From Chloroflexota bacterium (lineage in GTDB: Bacteria > Chloroflexota > Dormibacteria > Dormibacterales > Dormibacteraceae), in NCBI GenBank assembly GCA_005887685.1, contig VBHJ01000006.1:1-40010 (forward strand): 40,010 bases of DNA, given 5' to 3'. The notes beneath the pieces were generated by a model that saw nothing but the letters and a program-made list of their open reading frames with translations, was not told the origin of the DNA and ran no database searches. Shown here piece after piece: positions 7,535 through 14,933 of this stretch. The translations under genes and the position numbers were made by a program. How positions within the stretch are numbered: the first letter of the stretch is position 1; each line of letters begins with the position of its first letter.

Positions 7535-8521
7535 GTGATCCGCCTGGAGAACGTGACCAAGCAGTTTCCCGGCGGCTCCAACGCCGTACGCGACCTCACG
7601 CTCGAGATCGCGGACGCCCAGACCTGCGTCCTGATCGGACCCTCGGGTTGCGGCAAGACGACGACGCTGCGGATGATCAACCGGCTCACCGATCCCGACA
7701 GCGGACGGATCCTCGTCGACGGCGTCGACACGCGAGGGGTCGACCCGGCGGCGCTGCGCCTGAAGATGGGCTACGTCATCCAGCAGACGGGTCTTTTCCC
7801 GCACATGACCGTCGGCGACAACGTCGGCACTGTGCCCCGCCTGTGGAAGTGGGACAAGCGGCGCATCGACAAACGCATCGATGAGCTGCTCGAGCTGGTC
7901 GGGCTCGCCCCGTCCGAGTATCGCGACCGCTACCCGCATCAGCTGTCCGGCGGACAGCGCCAGCGGGTTGGGTTCGCGAGAGCGCTGGCCGCGGACCCGC
8001 CGGTTCTCCTGATGGACGAGCCGTTCGGGGCGGTCGACCGCATCACGCGCGAGCGCCTGCAGCAGGAGTTCATCAGCATCCAGCGCTCCATGCGCAAGAC
8101 CGTGGTCTTCGTCACCCACGACATCGACGAGGCCGTGATGGTGGGCGATCGCATCTGTCTCTTGAAGATGCAGGCGCAGGTCGCGCAGTACGACACGCCG
8201 GAAAAGATCCTCACCCACCCCGCCAGTGAATACGTGGCGGAGTTCCTTGGCCGCGAGCGCCTGGTGCGCCGCATGTCGGTCGTTGTCATCGACCCCTCGA
8301 CGCTCGAGCATCCCCCAGGCGGGCCCGCGACCAGGGAACCTCGGGTGCCACTCTCGAGCTCCTTGATCGACGCCTTCGCGGCGGCTCTGTCGAGCCCGAC
8401 CGAGCGGGCTGCCGTCTTCGAGGGCGACCGCTTTGTCGGCGCCTTCACGGCCACGTCGCTTCTCGAGTCGTTACGGCGGGCCAGCACAGAAGGAGGAGAG
8501 CAGGTTGCCGCAGGAGTTTGA
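7535..8521 (+). CDS. Osmoprotectant ABC transporter ATP-binding protein (OpuCA/ProV type)
   Basis: A 328-residue ATPase that powers the quaternary-amine importer whose permeases are divergent. Walker A is GPSGCGKT (residues 35-42), the Q-loop lies in YVIQQTGLFPHMT, the signature is LSGGQRQRVGFARAL, Walker B is VLLMDEPFGAVD and the switch histidine is in VTHDIDEA. After about residue 240 there is one short CBS-like segment (PLSSSLIDAFAAAL to FVGAFTATSLLESL), where OpuCA proteins normally carry a tandem CBS pair that senses ionic strength. GTG 7535 is chosen because VIRLENVTKQFPGG is the usual family start; the longer frame reads into the divergent gene. The 3' end overlaps the next gene by 17 bases. 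Confidence 0.88.
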   Translation: MIRLENVTKQFPGGSNAVRDLTLEIADAQTCVLIGPSGCGKTTTLRMINRLTDPDSGRILVDGVDTRGVDPAALRLKMGYVIQQTGLFPHMTVGDNVGTVPRLWKWDKRRIDKRIDELLELVGLAPSEYRDRYPHQLSGGQRQRVGFARALAADPPVLLMDEPFGAVDRITRERLQQEFISIQRSMRKTVVFVTHDIDEAVMVGDRICLLKMQAQVAQYDTPEKILTHPASEYVAEFLGRERLVRRMSVVVIDPSTLEHPPGGPATREPRVPLSSSLIDAFAAALSSPTERAAVFEGDRFVGAFTATSLLESLRRASTEGGEQVAAGV

Positions 8522-9869
8522 CGTCGTCTGTCTGGGTGGTGGAGTCGCAGGGGAGGCGATCGCCGGCGGCCTGCAGGGGAGCGGAATCTCGCTCGCGGTC
8601 GTCGAGCGCGAGCTGGTCGGAGGCGAGTGCCCCTACTGGGGGTGCGTTCCGTCGAAGACCCTGCTCCGATCCGGGGAGACTCTGGAGGAAGCGGGCCGAG
8701 CCCGCACCCTCGCCGCCTCCCGCGTGGAGTGGGACGTCGACTTCCCCAAGGTCTCCAAGCGCGTGCTTTGGATGGCGCGCGACCTGGACGACACGCGGCC
8801 CGCGGCGGCGCTCGAGGCAACCGGCGCCAAGCTGATTCGCGGCGAGGGCAAGCTCATCGACCTGAGGACCGTGGAGGTCGCCGGGGATCGGGTGGTGGCC
8901 CGGCGGGCGGTGGTGATCGCCAACGGCGGCACCGCGGCCATACCTCCGATCGAAGGGCTGAACAAGGTTGCGTACTGGACCAACCGCCAGGCGGCGATCC
9001 CGCGCGAGCTGCCCGAGCGGATGGTCGTGCTCGGAGGCGGAGCCGTCGGGATCGAGCTCGCCCAGGCGTTTGCGCGGCTGGGGTCGAAAGTCACGGTGGT
9101 GGAGGCGGGGCCTCGCTTTCTGGCGCTCGAGGAGCCTGAGGCTGGCGCGGCACTGCTGCCTCATCTGACCGCGGACGGGATCCAGGTCATGGTCGGCGAC
9201 CCCTGCGTGGCGGTCGAACAGCAGGCCGCCGACGTCGTGCTGCACCTGAAGTCAGGAGCGGTCGTCTCCGGGGACCGCCTGCTCGTCGCGACCGGGCGCC
9301 GCCCCAACTTCGAGGCCTGGAAGACCGCGGGACTGACCCAGACCGAGCGCGGCTGGCTCAAGGTCGACCCGGAAACGCTCGAGGCGCGCGATGGCATCTA
9401 TGGCGCCGGCGACGTCACGGGCATCGGCGGCTTCACACACCTCGCCTACTACCACGGCCAGGTCGTGGCCCGGCGGCTGCGCGGCAAGGACGCGCGGGCC
9501 GACCACAGCGCCGTCCCTCGCGTCACCTACACCGACCCCGAGGTGGCGTCGGTGGGCTGGTCAGAGCAGACGGCGCGGGAGCGAGGCGGCGACGTCATCG
9601 TCACGACGGTCGACCCGGCTGAGACAGCTCGCGGATACATCCACGACTTTCACGGCGGAACGCTGAAGCTCGTCGCCGACCGCACGCGCGGCGCGCTGGT
9701 CGGGGCGACGCTGGTCACCCCTCGCGCGGGCGAGATCCTGGGCGAGCTGGTGCTCGCGGTCAAGCTCGGCACACCGCTTCGCGAGCTGGCCGACGTGATT
9801 CATCCCTTCCCGGCCTTCAACCGGGTTCTCGGTGCAGCGTTCGAGGAGCTGGCCGGGAAGGTGTCCTGA
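8505..9869 (+). CDS. FAD-dependent pyridine nucleotide-disulfide oxidoreductase (mercuric reductase / lipoamide dehydrogenase-like)
   Basis: A 454-residue flavoprotein of the class I disulfide reductases. FAD-binding GGGVAGE is at residues 11-17, the redox-active pair C42-PYWG-C47 sits in GGECPYWGCVPSK, the NAD(P)H-binding Rossmann motif is VVLGGGAVGIELAQAF, and the second FAD motif is GIYGAGDVTG. The C-terminal active-site stretch reads IHPFPAFNRV: the histidine is kept, but the glutamate of the canonical HP-T-x-SE motif is absent, so substrate chemistry may differ from lipoamide dehydrogenase or glutathione reductase. TTG 8505 is preceded by AGGAGG at a good distance and overlaps the ATPase gene by 17 bases, so the two are probably cotranscribed. 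The substrate is unknown. Confidence 0.85.
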   Translation: MPQEFDVVCLGGGVAGEAIAGGLQGSGISLAVVERELVGGECPYWGCVPSKTLLRSGETLEEAGRARTLAASRVEWDVDFPKVSKRVLWMARDLDDTRPAAALEATGAKLIRGEGKLIDLRTVEVAGDRVVARRAVVIANGGTAAIPPIEGLNKVAYWTNRQAAIPRELPERMVVLGGGAVGIELAQAFARLGSKVTVVEAGPRFLALEEPEAGAALLPHLTADGIQVMVGDPCVAVEQQAADVVLHLKSGAVVSGDRLLVATGRRPNFEAWKTAGLTQTERGWLKVDPETLEARDGIYGAGDVTGIGGFTHLAYYHGQVVARRLRGKDARADHSAVPRVTYTDPEVASVGWSEQTARERGGDVIVTTVDPAETARGYIHDFHGGTLKLVADRTRGALVGATLVTPRAGEILGELVLAVKLGTPLRELADVIHPFPAFNRVLGAAFEELAGKVS

Positions 9870-9924
9870 AGCCCCGGCGCGTTTTAGGTGTGCGCGGTCT
9901 AGTTATGTAAAGGGGGCCTTATAA

Positions 9925-10245
9925 ATGGCTATCACGGTCAACGGTTCGCCGATCAATCTCGACCTGGATTCGATCCTGTTGTGGGTCGTGGTCGGGCTCG
10001 TGGCCGGCTTCCTCGCCAGCCACGTGGCGCTCGGACACGGGCTGGGACTCTTCTGGGACGTGATCGTCGGCATAATCGGCGCGTTCTTTGGCGGAATCGT
10101 GCTGGTGGGCATCTTCCACTTCAGCATCGCGATTGCCGGCCATCCGATCATCAGCGCGATGATCATGGCCTTCATCGGAGCCGCGATCCTCTTGATCATC
10201 TTCAGGCTGGTCTCGGGGCGAGGCTACCGGCGACGCGCGTTCTGA
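9925..10245 (+). CDS. GlsB/YeaQ/YmgE-like small membrane protein
   Basis: A 106-residue protein with three or four hydrophobic segments and Gly-rich helices (VVGLVAGFLASHV, DVIVGIIGAFFGGI, AFIGAAILLIIFRLV), the pattern of the GlsB/YeaQ/YmgE family often annotated as transglycosylase-associated; its biochemical role is unknown and members are often stress-induced. A GGGGG tract lies before ATG 9925. A paralogue is at 30826-31125. Its stop is followed by a strong hairpin and its last 22 bases overlap the convergent YjbR-like gene. Confidence 0.75.
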   Translation: MAITVNGSPINLDLDSILLWVVVGLVAGFLASHVALGHGLGLFWDVIVGIIGAFFGGIVLVGIFHFSIAIAGHPIISAMIMAFIGAAILLIIFRLVSGRGYRRRAF

Positions 10246-10562
10246 GCTAGCAGACGCCTGGGAGCGGTGCGCTCCCAGGCGTTCCTGACCAGGCGCTCCG
10301 CGAGGTCTGGTCCCAGGCTCGGCAGCGTCACTCTGACCCAGCCGAATCGGCCCGTGTAGGCCGAGACGGCAAACGTCTCCGGGTCCATCGCAACGAGCCC
10401 GGCCTGGTCGTCGAGTGAGGCCTTGACCGAGACTGCGGTGCCGTCCTGCGATCCCATGGCGAAGATCCGGCCGCGCACTCGAAACGTGGCCTCGCCCCAC
10501 GTTTCCACCTCCTCGGCCTCGGGCATCGAAAGGCACAGCCGCCGGAACACGCGAAACGTCAC
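10224..10562 (-). CDS. MmcQ/YjbR-like DNA-binding-fold protein
   Basis: A 112-residue protein of the MmcQ/YjbR (DUF419) family: N-terminal FRRLCLSMPEAEEVETWGEATFRVRGRIFAM, then SVKASLDDQAGLVA, then WVRVTL. The family adopts a CyaY-like double-wing fold; its molecular role is unknown. GTG 10562 overlaps the stop of the S-component gene as GTGA, making it the last gene of the riboswitch-controlled cassette. A hairpin is embedded near its 3' end and it overlaps the convergent GlsB-like gene by 22 bases. Involvement in transport is not implied by the family. Confidence 0.75.
   Translation of the reverse strand: MTFRVFRRLCLSMPEAEEVETWGEATFRVRGRIFAMGSQDGTAVSVKASLDDQAGLVAMDPETFAVSAYTGRFGWVRVTLPSLGPDLAERLVRNAWERTAPRRLLAQNARRR
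10254..10282. terminator. Strong hairpin 3' of the GlsB-like gene, inside the YjbR-like coding region
   Basis: A perfect 12-bp inverted repeat (ACGCCTGGGAGC / GCTCCCAGGCGT) with a five-base GGTGC loop begins eight bases after the stop of the rightward GlsB-like gene. There is no T-tract, so termination would be of the GC-hairpin type. The same bases encode part of the C-terminus (around NAWERTAPRR) of the convergent gene. Confidence 0.55.
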
Positions 10563-11311
10563 GTCCTCACCACCTCGAAGGTGAGGCGCGAGCGAAAACG
10601 CGACAGGGCCGCGAGCACGGGGGCCCCCAGGGCAAGCACCATGACCACGTTGCCGGCGGCTCGGAACGAGTCGTAGGCCAGCGACGTGAGGGCGTAGAAA
10701 CGGGCGAAGTGGAGCAGCGCGGTTGCCGGCGTCATCGCCGGCATCCAACCGAGGGTCGGGTTACCGCGAAATGCGGGAACCCAGTCGGTCACGTCCATGA
10801 GCGCGCCGAAGACATAGCCCATGACGCCTCCGACCGCGGCGAGCAGCAGGACATCTCGAAGCCCAGGCGACGGGCTCCGCCAGCGGCCCGCGACGCCGGC
10901 CGCCACGCCGACCCAGCCCAGAGCGAACACCTGGTAGGGAACCCACGGACCGATCCCGCCGCTGATCAAGGCCGAGACCAGGATCGAGAGCGCGCCGGCC
11001 ATGAAGCCAAAGGAGGTACCGAAGACAAACCCCGCGCACAGAACCAGGAAAAAGATCGGGTTGAAACCGCCGATACCGACGATGACGGCGAGACGCGCCG
11101 CCGAGTCGAGGGCGGCGATGGCCGCGAGGAGAGCGATCGCACGCGAGTCAAGCTGCCTGGTGCCCACCTCAACCAGGAAGAGCGCCGCGACGCAGGTGAG
11201 CATCAGCGCCCACGCCGGTGTGCTCGCCGCAAGGTCCGTACCGAGAAACGGCCACGAGAACAGGACAACGCCGGCGAGCGAGACCAGGCCGACCGGGAGG
11301 ACGCGGGTCAT
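10559..11311 (-). CDS. ECF transporter S component (probable corrinoid specificity subunit)
   Basis: A 250-residue integral membrane protein with about seven hydrophobic segments. Segments GFNPIFFLVLCAGFVFGTSF, GALSILVSALISGGIGPWVP and YQVFALGWVGVAAGV match the ECF S-component type in which the membrane subunit itself captures the vitamin; the GPW-x-P-x-Q pattern is common in predicted cobalamin-group (CbrT-like) S components. It follows the double ATPase with an ATGA overlap (11311-11308). Substrate assignment as cobalamin or a precursor rests on the upstream riboswitch and the DUF4430-like lipoprotein, not on a recognised binding residue. Confidence 0.75.
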   Translation of the reverse strand: MTRVLPVGLVSLAGVVLFSWPFLGTDLAASTPAWALMLTCVAALFLVEVGTRQLDSRAIALLAAIAALDSAARLAVIVGIGGFNPIFFLVLCAGFVFGTSFGFMAGALSILVSALISGGIGPWVPYQVFALGWVGVAAGVAGRWRSPSPGLRDVLLLAAVGGVMGYVFGALMDVTDWVPAFRGNPTLGWMPAMTPATALLHFARFYALTSLAYDSFRAAGNVVMVLALGAPVLAALSRFRSRLTFEVVRT

Positions 11312-12657
11312 GTCCGCATGGCGGGCTGCTCGGTGACCATGCCGCCGCAGACCGTGACCACCCTGTCGGCGAGCGCATCGCGCAGCTCAGCGTCGTGCGT
11401 GGCGAGCACGATGGCGGATCCGGCGTCTCGCAGCGCCGCGACCACCTTGATGAGCGCTCCGCGCGCGAAGGGATCCATGCCGCGGGTCGGCTCGTCGAGA
11501 AGCACCAGGTCCGGCCGGCCCGGCAGGACCGCCGCGAGGGCCGCGCGCTGCCGTTCGCCCGATGAAAGGTCGCGCGGATAGCGCTCCGCCATTGCGAGCA
11601 GGCCCAGCGTCGCGAGCATCTGGTCGGGATCGTCCGGCTCGCGGGCACGGTCGAGCGTCAGCCTGACTTCCGAGCGGACGGTCGGGCGATGGAGGAGGGC
11701 GGTCGGGTTCTGCGGCAGGTATGCGATGCGGCCCGGCCTGCGTTCGACTTTCCCCGCCAGCGGCTCCAGGCTGCCGGCGATGACGCGCAGCAACGTGGTC
11801 TTGCCCCCGCCGTTGGGGCCGCTGAGGGCTACCAGCTCACCGCGCCGCCCTGCGAGATTCACATCCTGCAGGACCGGGCGACCCCCGGGCCCGGCGGTGA
11901 CACCGGAGAGCGACCAGGCCTCGGCGCCCGGCGATCTGCCGATGGTCGCGTCCATCGTCAAGCGGATCGGCCGCCAGGCGGATGGCTGACGGACCTCAGC
12001 GGTGCCCCGGTCGACGACCACGACATTTTCGGCCACCTGCGTAAGCCGTTCCAGGCGGTGCTCGGAGATGACAACGGAATGGCCGGCCTGGGCCATGCGG
12101 ATCGCGCTCGAGATGACAAGCGACGCTCCTTCATCGTCGAGCTGGGAGGTGGGCTCGTCGAGCACGACCAGGCGCGGCTGCATGGCGAGCACCGAAGCGA
12201 TCGCGACGCGCTGACGCTCTCCTCCGCTCAGCGTGCGCACACGACGCCGGGCCAGGTGCATGACGCCCGCCTCGCCGAGGGCCTCATCGACCCGGTCTCG
12301 CATCGCCGCGGCGGGAACCCCGATGTTTTCGAGCCCGAAGGCGACCTCGCGCTCGACCACGTCGTACACGGCCTGCAGCTCTGGGTCCTGAAACACAAAG
12401 CCCACGGTGCGTGCGAGGTTTCGGGTCGGTGTCCGGATGATGTCCGCGCCGGCAACATCGGCCCGGCCGCTGATCCGCCCGCCGTGAAAATGAGGTACGA
12501 GGCCGTTCAGCACGCGAAGCAGTGTCGACTTGCCGCCGCCCGAAGGTCCAGCGACCAGCGTGATGCCCTCGCTGAAGTCGAGGCTGACTTCACTCAGCGC
12601 GGGCACGGCGCTGTTTGGATACCAGTACGTGAGTTGGATCAGGCGCGCCGCGGCCAC
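11308..12657 (-). CDS. ECF transporter double ATP-binding protein (fused EcfA-EcfA')
   Basis: About 449 residues with two complete ABC ATPase domains in one chain. Domain 1: Walker A GPSGGGKST (residues 37-45), signature LSGGERQRVAIASVL, Walker B LVVLDEPTSQLDD, switch His in ISEHRLERL. Domain 2: Walker A GPNGGGKTT (about 280), signature LSSGERQRAALAAVL, Walker B LVLLDEPTRGMDP, and ATHDAEL. It energises the ECF importer with EcfT. GTG 12657 gives AAARLIQLTYWYP, a normal EcfA beginning; ATG 12687 is an in-frame alternative and neither has a convincing ribosome site. It overlaps the end of ecfT by 19 bases (49 with the longer start). Confidence 0.88.
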   Translation of the reverse strand: MAAARLIQLTYWYPNSAVPALSEVSLDFSEGITLVAGPSGGGKSTLLRVLNGLVPHFHGGRISGRADVAGADIIRTPTRNLARTVGFVFQDPELQAVYDVVEREVAFGLENIGVPAAAMRDRVDEALGEAGVMHLARRRVRTLSGGERQRVAIASVLAMQPRLVVLDEPTSQLDDEGASLVISSAIRMAQAGHSVVISEHRLERLTQVAENVVVVDRGTAEVRQPSAWRPIRLTMDATIGRSPGAEAWSLSGVTAGPGGRPVLQDVNLAGRRGELVALSGPNGGGKTTLLRVIAGSLEPLAGKVERRPGRIAYLPQNPTALLHRPTVRSEVRLTLDRAREPDDPDQMLATLGLLAMAERYPRDLSSGERQRAALAAVLPGRPDLVLLDEPTRGMDPFARGALIKVVAALRDAGSAIVLATHDAELRDALADRVVTVCGGMVTEQPAMRT

Positions 12658-13466
12658 ATCAGCACCGGTACAAACAAGAGAAGGCATGCTGCGAGCGGAG
12701 CCAGACCAATCCTGGGTGCCGACAAGGAGGGGTACGCATACCAGTCGGACGCCCAGCCCATTGCGCTGGCAGCGACGAAACCAGCAGCGGCAAGGCTGGA
12801 GGCGGCGATGACGAGCCAGTCTCCGTTGCCGAGCTTCGGTCTCTGGAACGTGGTGCGCGTCGCCGAACCGAAGCCCCGCGCCTCCATCGACTCGGCGAGC
12901 TGGATCGAGCCCTCTGCGCTGGTCAGGACGACTGGGACCACGACCTCGGCCCAAGATGCCGGCCCCCGTGGCCGCCAGCCCCGGAGGCGCTGCGCCTCGG
13001 TCACCTCGGTGAACGTCGTCCCCACCATGCTGACCAGATTCATCGACGCGGCGATCGCCGTTCCAGTCCGCGACAGCGCCCTGGGCAGCGCATCCATGAC
13101 GTCATGCGGCTGGAGCATGAGGGAGAACGGTGCGGCGGCGAAGATCGCCGCCGCGATAGTGATTGCGCCGGACAGCCCGGAGGCGAGTGCCTCCAGCGTG
13201 TAGACACCGCCGAGCGCGGGGATGGAATCCGGCAGGGAAAACAGGATCGTGCGGCCCAGATGCGCGGAAACGAAATTGAGAACTACGTCGACGATCCCTA
13301 TGCATGCCACGCCCACGAGGAGGCGACGCATGCGTCGGATCCCCGCGCTGGCCGCGAGTGTGGTGAAGGCGGCCAGCAGGACGATGAGCTTGTACGCCGG
13401 ATTGGTTGTGAAGAGCACGATGAACAAGCACGCGGCCGACCATGCCGCGACCGTCCGTGCGTTCAT
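12639..13466 (-). CDS. ECF transporter transmembrane protein EcfT (CbiQ/CbrV-like)
   Basis: A 275-residue membrane protein of the CbiQ/EcfT family, the scaffold that links the S component to the ATPases. Five to six hydrophobic segments are visible. The cytoplasmic coupling region contains MEARGFGSATRTTF, the family ARG signature of the second coupling helix, and TEAQRLRGWRPRG for the first. ATG 13466 lies five bases after the lipoprotein stop, with AAGGAG and AGAGG in the preceding gene's last codons. Confidence 0.87.
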   Translation of the reverse strand: MNARTVAAWSAACLFIVLFTTNPAYKLIVLLAAFTTLAASAGIRRMRRLLVGVACIGIVDVVLNFVSAHLGRTILFSLPDSIPALGGVYTLEALASGLSGAITIAAAIFAAAPFSLMLQPHDVMDALPRALSRTGTAIAASMNLVSMVGTTFTEVTEAQRLRGWRPRGPASWAEVVVPVVLTSAEGSIQLAESMEARGFGSATRTTFQRPKLGNGDWLVIAASSLAAAGFVAASAMGWASDWYAYPSLSAPRIGLAPLAACLLLFVPVLMWPRRA

Positions 13467-13471
13467 CGCGT

Positions 13472-13960
13472 CTACCTCTGCTCCTTGGGAAGCGGTGGCG
13501 GCGCGGGGGAGGCGTCGGCGGTATACCTCCAGCCAACCGCCTCCTTGTCGTGCAGGGTCACCTGCGTGTACCCGGTTTGTGCCGGGGCCCATGCGCCGTT
13601 GGTCTCGACGAAGAGCGACCAGTTCGGCCCTGTGTCAGCGAAGCACTTGCTGAATTGAGCCGGCTCGTTGTCCACCTGGCACACCGCCTTCCCGAAGCTG
13701 AAGGTCTGCGTCTGGTACTCGACGCCCGACTGGTCCATCAGCGATTGACCGTCGATCGTGTCGCCAGCGAACCCGACACACTTTTGCAACTGCCGGCTTG
13801 CATCGGCGTGCTGCACGACCACGTATGCGCGATGAACGGCGGTTGGGTTGACGCAATTGCTTGCCGGACTCGTGGTGCTGGACGGCGAGCCGCCGCATGC
13901 ACTTACGGCAGTCAGTGTGAAGGCCAGTGTCGCGCTGGCCCATATGAGGTGCTTGCGCAC
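13472..13960 (-). CDS. Secreted lipoprotein with DUF4430 (transcobalamin C-terminal-like) domain
   Basis: A 162-residue lipoprotein: signal peptide ending LTAVSAC with Cys22 lipidated, then a Ser/Thr-rich linker. The mature region carries the pattern of the DUF4430 family, also called transcobalamin-like C-terminal: WSLFVETNGAWAPAQTGYTQ followed by LHDKEAVGWRYT. Four cysteines (in NCVNP, KCVGF, VCQVD, KCFAD) could form two disulfides. GTG 13960 has GGAGGA six bases upstream. It is the first gene below a cobalamin riboswitch and directly precedes the ECF genes, so it may capture or present corrinoids outside the cell. That role is inference; ECF systems normally need no separate binding protein. 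Confidence 0.75.
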   Translation of the reverse strand: MRKHLIWASATLAFTLTAVSACGGSPSSTTSPASNCVNPTAVHRAYVVVQHADASRQLQKCVGFAGDTIDGQSLMDQSGVEYQTQTFSFGKAVCQVDNEPAQFSKCFADTGPNWSLFVETNGAWAPAQTGYTQVTLHDKEAVGWRYTADASPAPPPLPKEQR

Positions 13961-13966
13961 GATTCG

Positions 13967-14015
13967 TCCTCCGGGCGGTCGATCCTTCCGTACGCGCTGC
14001 TGAAAGCCGACCGCC
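13967..14015 (-). promoter_or_regulatory. Possible expression platform of the cobalamin riboswitch
   Basis: On the minus strand GGCGGTC (14015-14009) is repeated inverted as GACCGCC (13980-13974), whose 3' end touches the Shine-Dalgarno GGAGGA (13972-13967). Pairing would form a stem next to the ribosome site of the lipoprotein gene, so ligand binding upstream could control translation. No T-tract terminator is visible. Confidence 0.35.
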
Positions 14016-14057
14016 AGGAGCTTTCCGTGCCGTTGCGCGCGGACGGTTTGCCGTTTC

Positions 14058-14203
14058 GGGCATTCAGGTCTCCTGGCTCGCGGATCGCCGCCCCTATCCG
14101 CCTTCCCGAGGTGTTTGCTACCTCAGTGGCTTGCTTCGGACGGAGGCTCCTCGCTCACAGTTGCGCGACAGCTCCGGTTTCGCACCGGATTCCCTTGGTG
14201 CCC
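14058..14203 (-). promoter_or_regulatory. Cobalamin (AdoCbl) riboswitch aptamer
   Basis: Read 5' to 3' on the minus strand, the element shows the conserved blocks of the cobalamin riboswitch in order: AAGGGAATCCGGTGCGAAAC, CCGGAGCTGTCGCGCAACTG, AAGCCACTGAGGTAG, TCGGGAAGGCGGAT and GCGAGCCAGGAGACCTG. Outer bases GGGCA (14203-14199) and TGCCC (14062-14058) can close P1. It lies between comB (stop at 14214) and the lipoprotein-ECF cassette, all on one strand. Binding of a cobalamin normally switches such genes off, fitting control of corrinoid uptake. Confidence 0.93.
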
Positions 14204-14213
14204 TGTGAAGATC

Positions 14214-14891
14214 TTAGCCAGCACCGCGGACCGCGGTGAGGCGGAGATAGCCGGTCTGCCGGGCGGCGGGCATCGCGAAGTCGAACAAATCGGCCTGCAG
14301 TGCAAGCTCGAGATCGGTGGGAGGGAAGCCGGGCCAAACGCCACTCATCAAGCGGTGGTAGCGCTCGCTCTCGCGGAGCGGAGCGAGGAGCTGTTCCAGG
14401 TCGGGCGGGCTGCCTTCGATGATCGCCTCCATGTACTGCGCGCATGCGTGGTCTTCGGGATAGTCGGCCGAGGCAACGAGGGTCAGGGTCTCCGGCTTCC
14501 TTAACAGGCAGGCTTGAACCGTCGCCCGCGCGACGACCAGACTCGCCGCAAAGATGTCATCGCCCTCGACTGCCGCCACCGCCTGCGTTCCCGCGGTGGA
14601 ACGCTGGATCAAGATCCGGTCCATCAGGTCGGTCGCCCGGATCCTGGTCGGCGAGTTGCTGATCGCTATCCCCTCGACGGGAAGGCCGTCCTCCTCGGCG
14701 CATATCACCGAGCCTGGGGTCTTTTCGGCGAGAGCGCGAGCCTCGGCCACGGTCTGGACGAGGCGGCACTCGCGGGCGCCGCCGGTGAGCGCGTAAGCGC
14801 TGACAGTGAAGGCGCGGAGGACGTCGATCACCACCACGACGCCGCGCGCGTGTCGCGCGCCGTCGATGCCTGTGGCGTGAACGATGTTCAC
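14214..14891 (-). CDS. comB: ComB-like 2-phosphosulfolactate phosphatase family protein
   Basis: A 225-residue protein of the ComB family, Mg2+-dependent phosphatases that convert 2-phosphosulfolactate to sulfolactate in coenzyme M synthesis; homologues are widespread in bacteria that make no coenzyme M. Visible family segments are VVVVIDVLRAFT (residues 18-29), ICAEEDGLPVEG, ISNSPTRI and QRSTAGTQAV. Start GTG 14891 is followed by NIVHATG. No other coenzyme M or sulfolactate genes are nearby, so the physiological substrate is open. It ends ten bases before the riboswitch P1 strand, so read-through from comB would traverse the riboswitch. Confidence 0.8.
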   Translation of the reverse strand: MNIVHATGIDGARHARGVVVVIDVLRAFTVSAYALTGGARECRLVQTVAEARALAEKTPGSVICAEEDGLPVEGIAISNSPTRIRATDLMDRILIQRSTAGTQAVAAVEGDDIFAASLVVARATVQACLLRKPETLTLVASADYPEDHACAQYMEAIIEGSPPDLEQLLAPLRESERYHRLMSGVWPGFPPTDLELALQADLFDFAMPAARQTGYLRLTAVRGAG

Positions 14892-14933
14892 GACTCGACG
14901 CGGAATCGAATCGCGGCGGCATCATTGACGGCG

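Noticed and set aside
11689-13203. 504-codon plus-strand ORF antisense to the ECF ATPase and EcfT genes
   Set aside because: No domain is recognisable and the opposite strand carries complete Walker and signature motifs.
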